A stretch of DNA of 64,000 nucleotides, from positions 62,001-126,000 of the forward strand of contig NZ_JAHXBU010000091.1 in assembly GCF_020178975.1 (NCBI RefSeq), given 5' to 3'. The position numbers and the translations under genes are program-made. The notes below the pieces were generated by a model. The model was not told where the DNA came from. It searched no databases and worked only from the letters and a program-made list of their open reading frames with translations. Positions within the stretch are counted from its first letter, which is position 1. Every line of letters begins with the position of its first letter. Of this stretch, positions 33,309 to 41,439 are shown piece after piece. The DNA is from Cesiribacter sp. SM1 (lineage in GTDB: Bacteria; Bacteroidota; Bacteroidia; Cytophagales; Cyclobacteriaceae).

Positions 33309-34787
33309 ATGGCAGACAACATTACCCCCGAGCACAAAAGCCAGCAGTCTTCTCGCAGAAGCTTTCTAAAAAACTCCCTCCTGGGATTAGCAGGAATCTA
33401 TATAGTACCCCGGCATGTATTGGGAGGTCCGGGTTTTACAGCACCAAGCGATATGCTGCAGGTAGCCGGCATTGGTGTGGGTGGCAAGGGTGCCAGTGAC
33501 CTGACCAGCTTTTTCAAAAGCGGCAAAGCTAACATAGCCTATCTCTGCGATGTTGACGACGCGCGTGCAGCAAAAAGCAAAGAGACTTTTCCGAAAGCCA
33601 AATACTACAAAGATTATAGGGAAATGCTTGACAGGGAGCACAAGAATATAGATGCCGTTTCAGTATCTACCCCTGACCACAACCACGCGGTACAGGCCAT
33701 TGCTGCCATGCAGCTGGGCAAGCATGTGTATGTGCAAAAGCCCCTGACGCACGACATACATGAAGCACGGATGCTTACCGAAGCTGCAAATAAGTTCAAG
33801 GTAGTAACCCAGATGGGCAACCAGGGGGCCTCCGGAGATGGCGTGCGCCAGCTCATGGAGTGGTACAATGCCGGAATCATCGGCGATGTACATACCGTTT
33901 ATACCTGGACCGACCGGCCTGTGTGGCCACAGGGAATTCCCTGGCCGGCCCAAAAGTCTGCCGTACCCATTGGCCTTGACTGGAACCTCTGGCTGGGTAC
34001 TGCTCCTGAAAAAGCCTATGTCGATAAGCTGGTGCCTTTTAACTGGCGCGGCTGGTGGGACTATGGCACAGGCGCCCTGGGCGATATGGGCTGCCATCTG
34101 GTTGAGGCCCCCTTCCGTGTCCTGGACCTGCAGTACCCCACAGAGGCCGAATGCAGTGTAGGATCGGTATATGTTGATGAATTCAAGCGGGGCTACTTCC
34201 CGGAGAGCTGCCCCCCCTCCTCTCATGTGGTACTGAAGTTTAAAGGCCAGGCCGGCAAACCCGATGTAAAGCTGCACTGGATGGACGGCGGCATACAGCC
34301 CGAAAGGCCTGAAGAGCTAGGCCCCAATGAGCTTATGGGCGATGGCGGCAATGGTGTGATTTTCGTAGGCACCAAAGGCAAGATGATGTGCTCCACCTAT
34401 GGCCAGAACCCCCGTCTGCTCCCTACCTCCCGCATGCAGGAGGTTAACGTGCCTAAGACTATTCCCCGTGTAGAAGGCGGCCAGGAAGGGCATTACAAGC
34501 AATGGGTAGAGGCTGCCATTGCAGGGACGGGCAGCAGGGAGGCACAGCTTTTAAGTGCCCCTTTCTCCATCGCCGGTCCCTTAACCGAAACAGTTCTGAT
34601 AGGCAACCTGGCCATCAGGAGCTACGACATCCGCCATCCCAGAAAAGACGATCCCAGCCGCTTTGATTATCCCGGCAGGCACATCAAGCTCTTGTGGGAT
34701 GGCGCCAACATGAAGGTAACCAACTTCGATGAAGCCAACCAGTTTGTAAAACGAGACTATCGCACCGGCTGGAGCCTTATGGGCTGA
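33309..34787 (+). CDS. Tat-exported Gfo/Idh/MocA oxidoreductase
   Basis: A 492-residue dehydrogenase with an ideal twin-arginine leader (SRRSFLKNSLLGLAGIYIV). The Rossmann motif is VAGIGVGGKGASDL, the conserved VYVQKPLTHD matches the EKP region with Gln replacing Glu, and LGDMGCHLVEAPFRVLDL has the catalytic Asp-x-x-x-His. Exported oxidoreductases of this type usually carry a tightly bound NAD(P) and are loaded before Tat export. It likely acts on keto-glycosides in the periplasm, for example as an oxidase-like glycoside 3-dehydrogenase. It is expressed from its own unit, flanked by two terminators. Confidence 0.88.
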   Translation: MADNITPEHKSQQSSRRSFLKNSLLGLAGIYIVPRHVLGGPGFTAPSDMLQVAGIGVGGKGASDLTSFFKSGKANIAYLCDVDDARAAKSKETFPKAKYYKDYREMLDREHKNIDAVSVSTPDHNHAVQAIAAMQLGKHVYVQKPLTHDIHEARMLTEAANKFKVVTQMGNQGASGDGVRQLMEWYNAGIIGDVHTVYTWTDRPVWPQGIPWPAQKSAVPIGLDWNLWLGTAPEKAYVDKLVPFNWRGWWDYGTGALGDMGCHLVEAPFRVLDLQYPTEAECSVGSVYVDEFKRGYFPESCPPSSHVVLKFKGQAGKPDVKLHWMDGGIQPERPEELGPNELMGDGGNGVIFVGTKGKMMCSTYGQNPRLLPTSRMQEVNVPKTIPRVEGGQEGHYKQWVEAAIAGTGSREAQLLSAPFSIAGPLTETVLIGNLAIRSYDIRHPRKDDPSRFDYPGRHIKLLWDGANMKVTNFDEANQFVKRDYRTGWSLMG

Positions 34788-35866
34788 AACAGGGAAGCGT
34801 TCTGCGAAAAGGCAGAACGCTTTTTTATTACCCTTTGCTAAGGGCAGTACTTTGAAAGATAACAGAATGATTGTTCCACGCATCAAAGAACAGATGCAGC
34901 CACAGCGACCTCATCGTAGCAAAAGGCAATTCACGATTTTTTTGTCAATACCGCACCGCCACCATCACACTTCAGACTGATATTCTGCTTACTACCAGCA
35001 CTTAAGCATTCCTTATCCATTGCTCATCACAACATTTTAGCTACTATTGATTAGAAGCAACAAGACAGGAAAGCCAGCTGTGGAGGTTAGTTTTTATGCT
35101 GAACTGCTATGAATAAACAGAGCTGCCGCCAGGCATACAGGCACATTTGAATCCCTGCGGGGATGGGCTAAACATTAGCGGGAAGCCATCAATGTGCTAA
35201 CACTCAGCAATAGCAGAAAGAAGAACACATTTTTCTCACCCCTTCAAGAGCAGCAACAAGGCAAGACCGGAAAGGTATTGTGGAAAGGAAATGTTATAAA
35301 TTTTTTCCATTTTGTACCCCCACCGTTAATAATCTTACGTATATCTTGAAAATAAATACAAATCATATCTTCGGATAGTACTTCAAGAATTACTTGAACA
35401 CATGTAAGATTAGGTTTATTTATACACATATAGGGTGCGGATTTTAATAATATTTTAAGTAAAAAACTTAAAATTCAACTTTATTATGATTTTTATCCTA
35501 TATTTGATGCTGTAATAGCTTCCGATCCTTATGTATCAAAGCTAAAGAGTTTTTAAGTTTTTTATTACACCCTATGAGCTTTTGGCCTATAACGCTCCAT
35601 CTACAGAAACAGAAGAAGCTGATCATGGTGGAGCTGCCGACAACTACTCGCTTGCATCGCCATGAAATAGGTTACCCTGCTTTCTATCAGAACAGCGAGT
35701 GAGAAGCCCGTAATCAAAAAACAGACCCAATTATGTTTCAGGTAAACAGTCTCTCATCCCCTGCTTTTGCTAAGCCAGGGTTTTCCAAATTATATCTTTT
35801 AGAGGGGGCACCTGCATGCAGGCCCAAACAGAAAGCCCAGGCTTAAAAAATTTTAACGCTACTTTT
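34788..35866. other. Gene-poor 1.1 kb region before the adhesin
   Basis: No recognisable gene. The first 40 bp hold the terminator of the oxidoreductase. A TATATTTG box at 35499-35506 matches the Bacteroidota -7 element, without a clear -33 partner, and would give the adhesin a leader of about 360 bases. A 42-codon ORF at 35574-35702 (start MSFWPITLH) was seen but has no supporting features. Two loosely similar stretches rich in GCAACAAG occur at about 35055 and 35252. Confidence 0.5.
34796..34826 (+). terminator. Rho-independent terminator
   Basis: AGCGTTCTGC and GCAGAACGCT form a perfect ten-base stem with a six-base loop, followed by six T. It ends the exported Gfo/Idh transcript, 9 bp after the stop codon. 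Confidence 0.9.
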
Positions 35867-38800
35867 ATGATTAGAAATTTTACTCTCTTCTTTCCAGAGA
35901 TTCTCCGAAGCAGGAAGCATTTTGGTGCTACTGTCTTTTTATTGCTCCTGCTGTCTGTGTTTGGCGGGCAGGAGGTGTTGGGGCAGTGTACCCCTCCAGA
36001 TGCTCCTACTGCTGATCTAGCGCAGCCTACCTGTACTGTAGCCACTGGTACCATCACTGTAACAGCTCCAACTGGCACAAGTTCAAGCTACAATGTAAAC
36101 GGAGGAGCCTTCCAGACCAGTACTATCTTCAGCAACCTAGCTCCTGGCTTCTATGATGTAAGAGTCAAAGAGGGTGAGTGTATTTCAGATCCCACTCGAG
36201 TGGAAATAAATGCACAGCCAATCACTCCAGATGCACCTACTGCTGATTTAATTCAACCTAATTGTACTGTAGCCACTGGTACCATCACTATAACAGCTCC
36301 AACTGGCTACTCTTACAGCATTGATGGAACTAACTACACAACCAGCATGGTGTTCAATAATGTAGCGCCAGGAACATATAATGTGACAGCCAAAACTGAT
36401 GCAGGATGTGTTTCCAATCCTACCACTATAACTATAAATGATCAACCAATCACTCCAGATGCTCCTACTGCTGATCTAACGCAGCCTACCTGTACTGTAG
36501 CCACTGGTACCATCACTGTAACAGCTCCAACTGGCACAAGTTCAAGCTACAATGTAAACGGAGGAGCCTTCCAGACCAGTACTATCTTCAGCAACTTAGC
36601 TCCTGGCTTCTATGATGTAAGAGTCAAAGAGGGTGAGTGTATTTCAGATCCCACTCGGGTGGAAATAAAACTCCAACCAATCACTCCAGATGCTCCTACT
36701 ACTGATCTAACGCAGCCTACCTGTACTGTAGCCACTGGCACCATCACTGTAACAGCTCCAACTGGCTATTCTTACAGTATAGATGGAACTAACTACACAA
36801 CCAGCATGGTGTTCAATAATGTAGCGCCAGGAACATATAATGTGACAGCCAAAACTGATGCAGGATGTGTTTCCAATCCTACCACTGTAACTATAAATGA
36901 TCAACCAATCACTCCTGCACCAGCAGGTATTATTACAGGCAATACCACTGTTTGCTATGGAGCATCTGGAGTAACTTATACCATAGAAGCTGTAACTGGG
37001 GCCACTAGCTATAAATGGACTGTTCCAGCAGGCGCCATTTTCACTCAATCTTCAGATGGTAAAGCTATAACTGTAAGCTTCAGAACCGCGGCTGTAGGGG
37101 CAGCAACCATTGGTGTAACACCAATTAATGGCCTCTGTTATGGCACAGGTAGCAATCTTTCGATTACTATAACCTCTAAACCTGCTGCTGCAGGTCCTAT
37201 AACTGGTGTAACCGATGTATGCTCGGGAGAGAAGGGTGTAGTCTATTCAGTTGGTGCTGTTAGTGGAGCTGAATCTTATATTTGGACTGTTCCTCCAGGC
37301 GCTAGTTTTGTCCAGTCTTCAGATGGCAGAACAATTACAGTTGACTTTACTACCACTACTGCAGGTACAAAAGGCATATATGTAACTCCTCGGAACCAAT
37401 GTGGTGATGGAGCTAGAAGTGAATTCATTACAACAGTATATCTCCCAGCAGCTCCAAACATTACTTCCGGATTAAAGTCATCAAAAATCGAGAACGGCAC
37501 AACTGTTTATCAATATTATACTGGAGAGAGTGCTACTAACTTTACTGGAAATGCAGAAAATGAAAATGGAATGAAAGGATCATTCCAATTAATTGACAAA
37601 AATGGAAATATTGTACAATCAAGCCTAACCAACTCATTTTTATTAACACCATGTAATAGAGAACCTGGCCTTTACACGCTTAGATACTTCAGAACAGACA
37701 GTTTTGATTGCAAAAACTTTAGAGATTATAGTATCAGGATCAATCGATCAGTATATACTGTAATTAGTATTGCTGATCCATTTACAATTTGCCGTGGTAC
37801 TAACATAAATTTTACAGCGCAAGTCTATAGAGATGTTGAAGTAATCTATCCCTACACAAACCGACCTATAACTGATGTAATTGAAATCAGAGAAAATGCT
37901 GAATACAATCCTGCTTATTCCATTGCCCTTGGAAGAGAACCCTCAGAGATCGAAAAAGCTTTTCCACAACGGTTACTGCAACCAATAATAAGAAGTGCTG
38001 TACCCAATGTGTCCCTTAATAACTTAAGATTGAATTCTGATTTATTCAATTTTCAGTGGGAAAGGAATGGCAAAGATGAAGGTCCTAATAGAGATTGGAG
38101 GAATGTAGCAAACTTATCTGCTACAGACTATGTACGCGTAAGGGTAACGCCTAAGAATACGTTTGCATGTATGGATCCATATTTACCTCCCTCAGCAAAA
38201 GGTGGTATATCTTCAAACTATTTGTACTTTGCTGAGCCAAGTGAGTATAATATAACTCTATCCGCATCCACTACAACAATCTGCAAAGGAGAAGATGTGA
38301 CATTCACAGCTTTAAAAGGAGGTAATCTGGAATTTTGGAACACTGCCAGTGCTCAATTAACGTGGGTACTCACAAGAAAAGATGGTTCTGTCTATGTCTT
38401 ACAAGTCCTTGGAAAAAGGCCTGTTCTGGCAAGTGATCCTCCTAGAATACCGTTAACTGAAGATGATTTTATTTTAACTCATAACGAAATCAAAGCAGCT
38501 TTATCAGGACAGATAGATGATGTAGACAAAGCTCAGCTTATTGATGGTGATCAGATACGACTGGATTACACTTCAGATATAGAAGCATTAGCTACAAGTT
38601 CAAAGTGCACTAGCAAAATTGCCTCTACTGCTGCCATTACCATAACTGTACATGATTTCGAGGTATTTATGACTACTCTTATTGATGATATTTGTGTAAG
38701 AGGAACTGCAAGTTTTACAGCGAATGTCACCACAACTGGCACCCCTGCCTTAAGCTACACATGGACTGTTAATAACAGTGATAACACCTATGTAAAGGTA

Positions 38801-39781
38801 TATACCACTACAAGTTCTACATTAAATTTGAGTGGTGATGAAACTGCAACTGCAGGTACTTATAGTGTGAGTGTGGAGGTATCATCAGAGACATGTCCAT
38901 CATTAGAAGCTCAAGAAGTTGCTGTTGGTACACTAACCATTGACGAATTAACAAAGGAAGAAGGCATACTTACAATCTACTGGGACGAAACGTATACAAA
39001 GTGGGATGTTTATGCTTCTCCGTCTGGTTCCATGAACTTTGGCAGTAATCCTATCTATATCTGGTACAGGCAGGAAGATCCTACTCAACCTGAGGTAATG
39101 GTTCAAAGTGGTGCTTCAAATTATTACAGAGAAGAAAGTCCTACAGATGTACTGAGACTCAGGGTTCAGGTTTCTAATTATCCAGACTGTATTTTAAATG
39201 AGCTAACTAATGATAATGTTATCCCACTCCCAGTAGACATGCTCTACATTACGGCAGAAATACGCGGGGCGAATGTAGTACTGAACTGGGCTACGAAGAA
39301 GGAGCTAAACAATACCGGCTTCGAGGTGCAGGTGTCTAACGATGGCCAACAGTTCCGTAAACTGGCATTTATTGAAACCAGAGATGGCAATGCCTCTTAT
39401 GAGCAAAGGTATCAGTACATCGATGTTGAGAAAGGTAAGACCGGAACTCGCTATTACAGGCTGAAACAGATCGATGTGGACACTAAATTTGAATTCTTCG
39501 GTCCGGTGGTAGTTGACCTGGGAAGCAAAAACCTGATTTCCGTTTCGCCTAACCCGTTTGATGGAGAGTTTGAAGTTAAAGTAGAGACCGAGACCGAAGG
39601 TGAGGTATATGTTACTGTAACCACTTCGGTTGGTATACCGGTGATCGCGAAGAGCATAAAAGTTGAGCAGGGAGTTAATACCCAACTCATCCAGCTTAAC
39701 CCATCGCTGCCAAGTGGTATCTACATAGTTACCACCCGTATGAATGGTACTACCAAGCACTTCAGGCTGATGAAGCAATAA
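35867..39781 (+). CDS. Large T9SS-secreted adhesin with Ig/PKD-like domains
   Basis: A 1304-residue secreted protein. The signal peptide ends LGQ at about 47. Residues about 50-350 are four alternating 76-77 residue beta repeats (PDAPTADL...QPIT). Next come PKD-like domains with ITGNTTVCYG, SYKWTVPAG and SYIWTVPPG. A long middle part is not recognised. After about 1120 a domain with NNTGFEVQVSNDGQQF and YYRLKQID precedes the T9SS type A sorting domain (SVSPNPFDGEFEV, SGIYIVTT, HFRLMKQ). The protein is exported by the gliding-associated Por secretion system and anchored or released at the surface. I set the start at the ATG at 35867 (MIRNFTLFF). The DNA is AT-richer here than nearby. Confidence 0.9.
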   Translation: MIRNFTLFFPEILRSRKHFGATVFLLLLLSVFGGQEVLGQCTPPDAPTADLAQPTCTVATGTITVTAPTGTSSSYNVNGGAFQTSTIFSNLAPGFYDVRVKEGECISDPTRVEINAQPITPDAPTADLIQPNCTVATGTITITAPTGYSYSIDGTNYTTSMVFNNVAPGTYNVTAKTDAGCVSNPTTITINDQPITPDAPTADLTQPTCTVATGTITVTAPTGTSSSYNVNGGAFQTSTIFSNLAPGFYDVRVKEGECISDPTRVEIKLQPITPDAPTTDLTQPTCTVATGTITVTAPTGYSYSIDGTNYTTSMVFNNVAPGTYNVTAKTDAGCVSNPTTVTINDQPITPAPAGIITGNTTVCYGASGVTYTIEAVTGATSYKWTVPAGAIFTQSSDGKAITVSFRTAAVGAATIGVTPINGLCYGTGSNLSITITSKPAAAGPITGVTDVCSGEKGVVYSVGAVSGAESYIWTVPPGASFVQSSDGRTITVDFTTTTAGTKGIYVTPRNQCGDGARSEFITTVYLPAAPNITSGLKSSKIENGTTVYQYYTGESATNFTGNAENENGMKGSFQLIDKNGNIVQSSLTNSFLLTPCNREPGLYTLRYFRTDSFDCKNFRDYSIRINRSVYTVISIADPFTICRGTNINFTAQVYRDVEVIYPYTNRPITDVIEIRENAEYNPAYSIALGREPSEIEKAFPQRLLQPIIRSAVPNVSLNNLRLNSDLFNFQWERNGKDEGPNRDWRNVANLSATDYVRVRVTPKNTFACMDPYLPPSAKGGISSNYLYFAEPSEYNITLSASTTTICKGEDVTFTALKGGNLEFWNTASAQLTWVLTRKDGSVYVLQVLGKRPVLASDPPRIPLTEDDFILTHNEIKAALSGQIDDVDKAQLIDGDQIRLDYTSDIEALATSSKCTSKIASTAAITITVHDFEVFMTTLIDDICVRGTASFTANVTTTGTPALSYTWTVNNSDNTYVKVYTTTSSTLNLSGDETATAGTYSVSVEVSSETCPSLEAQEVAVGTLTIDELTKEEGILTIYWDETYTKWDVYASPSGSMNFGSNPIYIWYRQEDPTQPEVMVQSGASNYYREESPTDVLRLRVQVSNYPDCILNELTNDNVIPLPVDMLYITAEIRGANVVLNWATKKELNNTGFEVQVSNDGQQFRKLAFIETRDGNASYEQRYQYIDVEKGKTGTRYYRLKQIDVDTKFEFFGPVVVDLGSKNLISVSPNPFDGEFEVKVETETEGEVYVTVTTSVGIPVIAKSIKVEQGVNTQLIQLNPSLPSGIYIVTTRMNGTTKHFRLMKQ
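35999..36916. repeat. Two tandem 459 bp super-units inside the adhesin (A-B-A-B)
   Basis: Four blocks are visible: A 35999-36229 (231 bp), B 36230-36457 (228 bp), A 36458-36688 and B 36689-36916. The A copies differ at only a few bases plus the last ten or so; the B copies are almost identical over their last 140 bp. All keep the reading frame. This is a recent in-frame duplication or is kept alike by gene conversion. Confidence 0.92.
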
Positions 39782-39815
39782 CAGATGCATACCAGGCTCC
39801 CTATAGGGGCTGTAT

Positions 39816-39847
39816 AAAAAATGGTGGCCAAACAGCCACCATTTTTT
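39816..39847. terminator. Terminator after the adhesin gene
   Basis: AAAAAATGGTGGC and GCCACCATTTTTT form a near-perfect stem with a six-base loop, with T runs on both strands. It is 35 bp after the adhesin stop and can act in both directions. Confidence 0.85.
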
Positions 39848-39865
39848 ATTTACCTGAACATATCT

Positions 39866-39881
39866 AGGTTCGAGTCCTGAT
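39866..39881. repeat. 16 bp copy of the tRNA-Arg T-arm/acceptor 3' part
   Basis: The sequence AGGTTCGAGTCCTGAT is identical to bases 40051-40066 of tRNA-Arg. The bases after it (AGGGCCA) resemble a tRNA acceptor end but differ from the tRNA-Arg tail. It is preceded by the adhesin terminator and no tRNA 5' part is seen, so it is a tRNA remnant or an attachment-site copy. Confidence 0.8.
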
Positions 39882-39955
39882 AGGGCCAGATACCTCCCGC
39901 TTTTTACATCAAAAACTGTTTTACATAAAAACAATGATTAATGTAGGCATAGAAG

Positions 39956-39987
39956 ATTGTGCCAAATAAAGAAAAAACATATCTTTG
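39956..39987 (+). promoter_or_regulatory. Bacteroidota-type promoter of tRNA-Arg
   Basis: ATTG (-33) and TATCTTTG (-7, exact TAnnTTTG) are separated by 20 bases. Transcription would begin about 39995, five bases before the mature tRNA. Confidence 0.65.
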
Positions 39988-39999
39988 CAGCACAAATGG

Positions 40000-40073
40000 G
40001 GTCTCATAGCTCAACTGGATAGAGCAACTGCCTTCTAAGCAGTAGGTTTCAGGTTCGAGTCCTGATGGGATCA
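40000..40073 (+). tRNA. tRNA-Arg (TCT anticodon)
   Basis: A complete cloverleaf of 74 nt. The acceptor pairs GGTCTCA with TGGGATC using two G-U pairs, the D-arm starts with the conserved TA then GCTC, the anticodon stem ACTGC/GCAGT encloses loop CTTCTAA with anticodon TCT, and the T-arm is TCAGG-TTCGAGT-CCTGA. Discriminator base A is at 40073. CCA is not encoded. It reads AGA codons. Confidence 0.95.
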
Positions 40074-40080
40074 CAAAAAA

Positions 40081-40116
40081 GGCCTTTAGCAAGCAGCTAA
40101 GGGTCTTTTTATTTTT
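40081..40116 (+). terminator. Terminator after tRNA-Arg
   Basis: GGCCTTTAGC and GCTAAGGGTC form a ten-base stem with two G-U pairs, a five-base loop AAGCA and a following T-rich tail (TTTTTATTTTT). It begins 7 bp after the tRNA. Confidence 0.75.
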
Positions 40117-41350
40117 AACCCTGCCCGATAAGGAGCCTCGTTTGCAGAACCACAATTTTATAATCCTTTCCCTACTGCTGTATTCAAGGAGTCAAAAAGA
40201 GTGTTTGGGTGGATAGGTGTAGAAAGACATACAGAACTTTGGCCCCTCTAAACAACGTGCGTTAAGGATTGAAGCTACTGATACTCGACTTGTTACCATC
40301 TTCCACAGTCAAACTAAAGCCCTCATTCCCCTGAAGCGGGAGATCTGTTTGCTTTTACAGGTGAAATCACCATTCCTGTTATTATCTGTAAACTCCCCGT
40401 CTGCGCTGGAATCACGATTATGGAGCAACTGACGCTGTTGCTAATCCCTAACTCACGTTAAATAAGTAGACGCTCCTGTATCTCGCTCCACCGCCCGACT
40501 CCTGGCGGATGGCTACTTCATTGCAGCTTTGTGGCTTCATGCCGTTAAGGATTTTAAAGTTCAATGTAAAATGAATTCAAGAGAATTTAGGGATTCTGCT
40601 ACCCGCAAGCAATCGGGCGGTGAAGAAAACTTTGTGGCTGCTCCTTAATTTTTCAACTTGATCGAATTAAGAACCAAGGCCCCATACAGTATCAAAAGAA
40701 TGGGGCGAGATCAGAAACAGCCTCATCATAACAATTAGCAACATGGAAGCTGTACAATCAAGAGGGCTGGTGGTTGTGCCTTAAGAAGATTGAAATCAAC
40801 ATTTACGAAAAATCCATAATCATTTTTATGCCTACCAGTAGGCCCGTGTTTCCAAACCCCTCCCACCTTCGGCATGCCTATATACTATAGATGCAGGGTT
40901 AGAACACTTATTTTATAGCTATAGCTTCGTGTAAGGCGTTCCGACCGACTGCTGCTCATTGATTTAGATTTACATTAATAAAAAGCAAAAAAGCCAACAA
41001 TTATTACCGGTTTTATCAAACCTGCTACTGTTTGCTACGTTTAAAGCTTATGTTGAATTATGTATAGCTATACCCTAACTATCTCATTAAGCATTAGGTG
41101 TTTTTACGAGGATTGAATGGTCACAACCTGGTGGAGCACCACAACATTTAACATACATCTGCTTTTTCAGGTATGCCTGTTGTTTCTTTTTTGCATTGAA
41201 TCCGGGGCAAACAAACCATCTCCATGGCGATAACATGGCTGATGATACTTATTTGCTTTGTTAAGATTGTGCGATTAAATAATGGTTTCAGATTAACAAA
41301 CTGCCAACGACAACTATATTTGTATTATTTATATATAAACTTAAATTAAT

Positions 41351-41383
41351 ATTGAATCTTGTCTTGTTTTTTCCTTAGATTTG
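41351..41383 (+). promoter_or_regulatory. Bacteroidota-type promoter of the GT-C/HAD/UbiA operon
   Basis: ATTG and TAGATTTG (TAnnTTTG) are separated by 21 bases. The transcript would start near 41390 with a leader of about 50 bases. Confidence 0.5.
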
Positions 41384-41439
41384 CATGATATAGTGTTACT
41401 GAAGCATTGATTTTTTAAATGTAACTCTTCTAATTTTTT

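Larger units (their letters stand above)
40074..41439. other. Gene-poor 1.4 kb downstream of tRNA-Arg
   Basis: After the tRNA terminator no intact gene is recognisable. A 60-codon frame without a plausible start lies at 40466-40648 on the plus strand (includes LLADGYFIAALWLHAVKDF). Another frame around 40741 reads TWKLYNQEGWW. These could be remains of a decayed gene, perhaps a transposase, but the likeness is weak. Ten-base inverted repeats CACCGCCCGA/TCGGGCGGTG lie at about 40489 and 40613. The promoter of the next operon is at its right end. Confidence 0.45.

Noticed and set aside
35574-35702. 42-codon ORF ahead of the adhesin
   Set aside because: No hydrophobic segment, no ribosome site and no recognisable motif; it falls in a probable leader.
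35999-36916. Repeat array as a mobile element or CRISPR
   Set aside because: Units encode in-frame protein repeats in the adhesin.
39904-40155. An 83-codon minus-strand ORF across tRNA-Arg
   Set aside because: Its middle, SGLEPETYCLEGSCS, is the antisense translation of a tRNA gene, a well-known artefact in annotated genomes.
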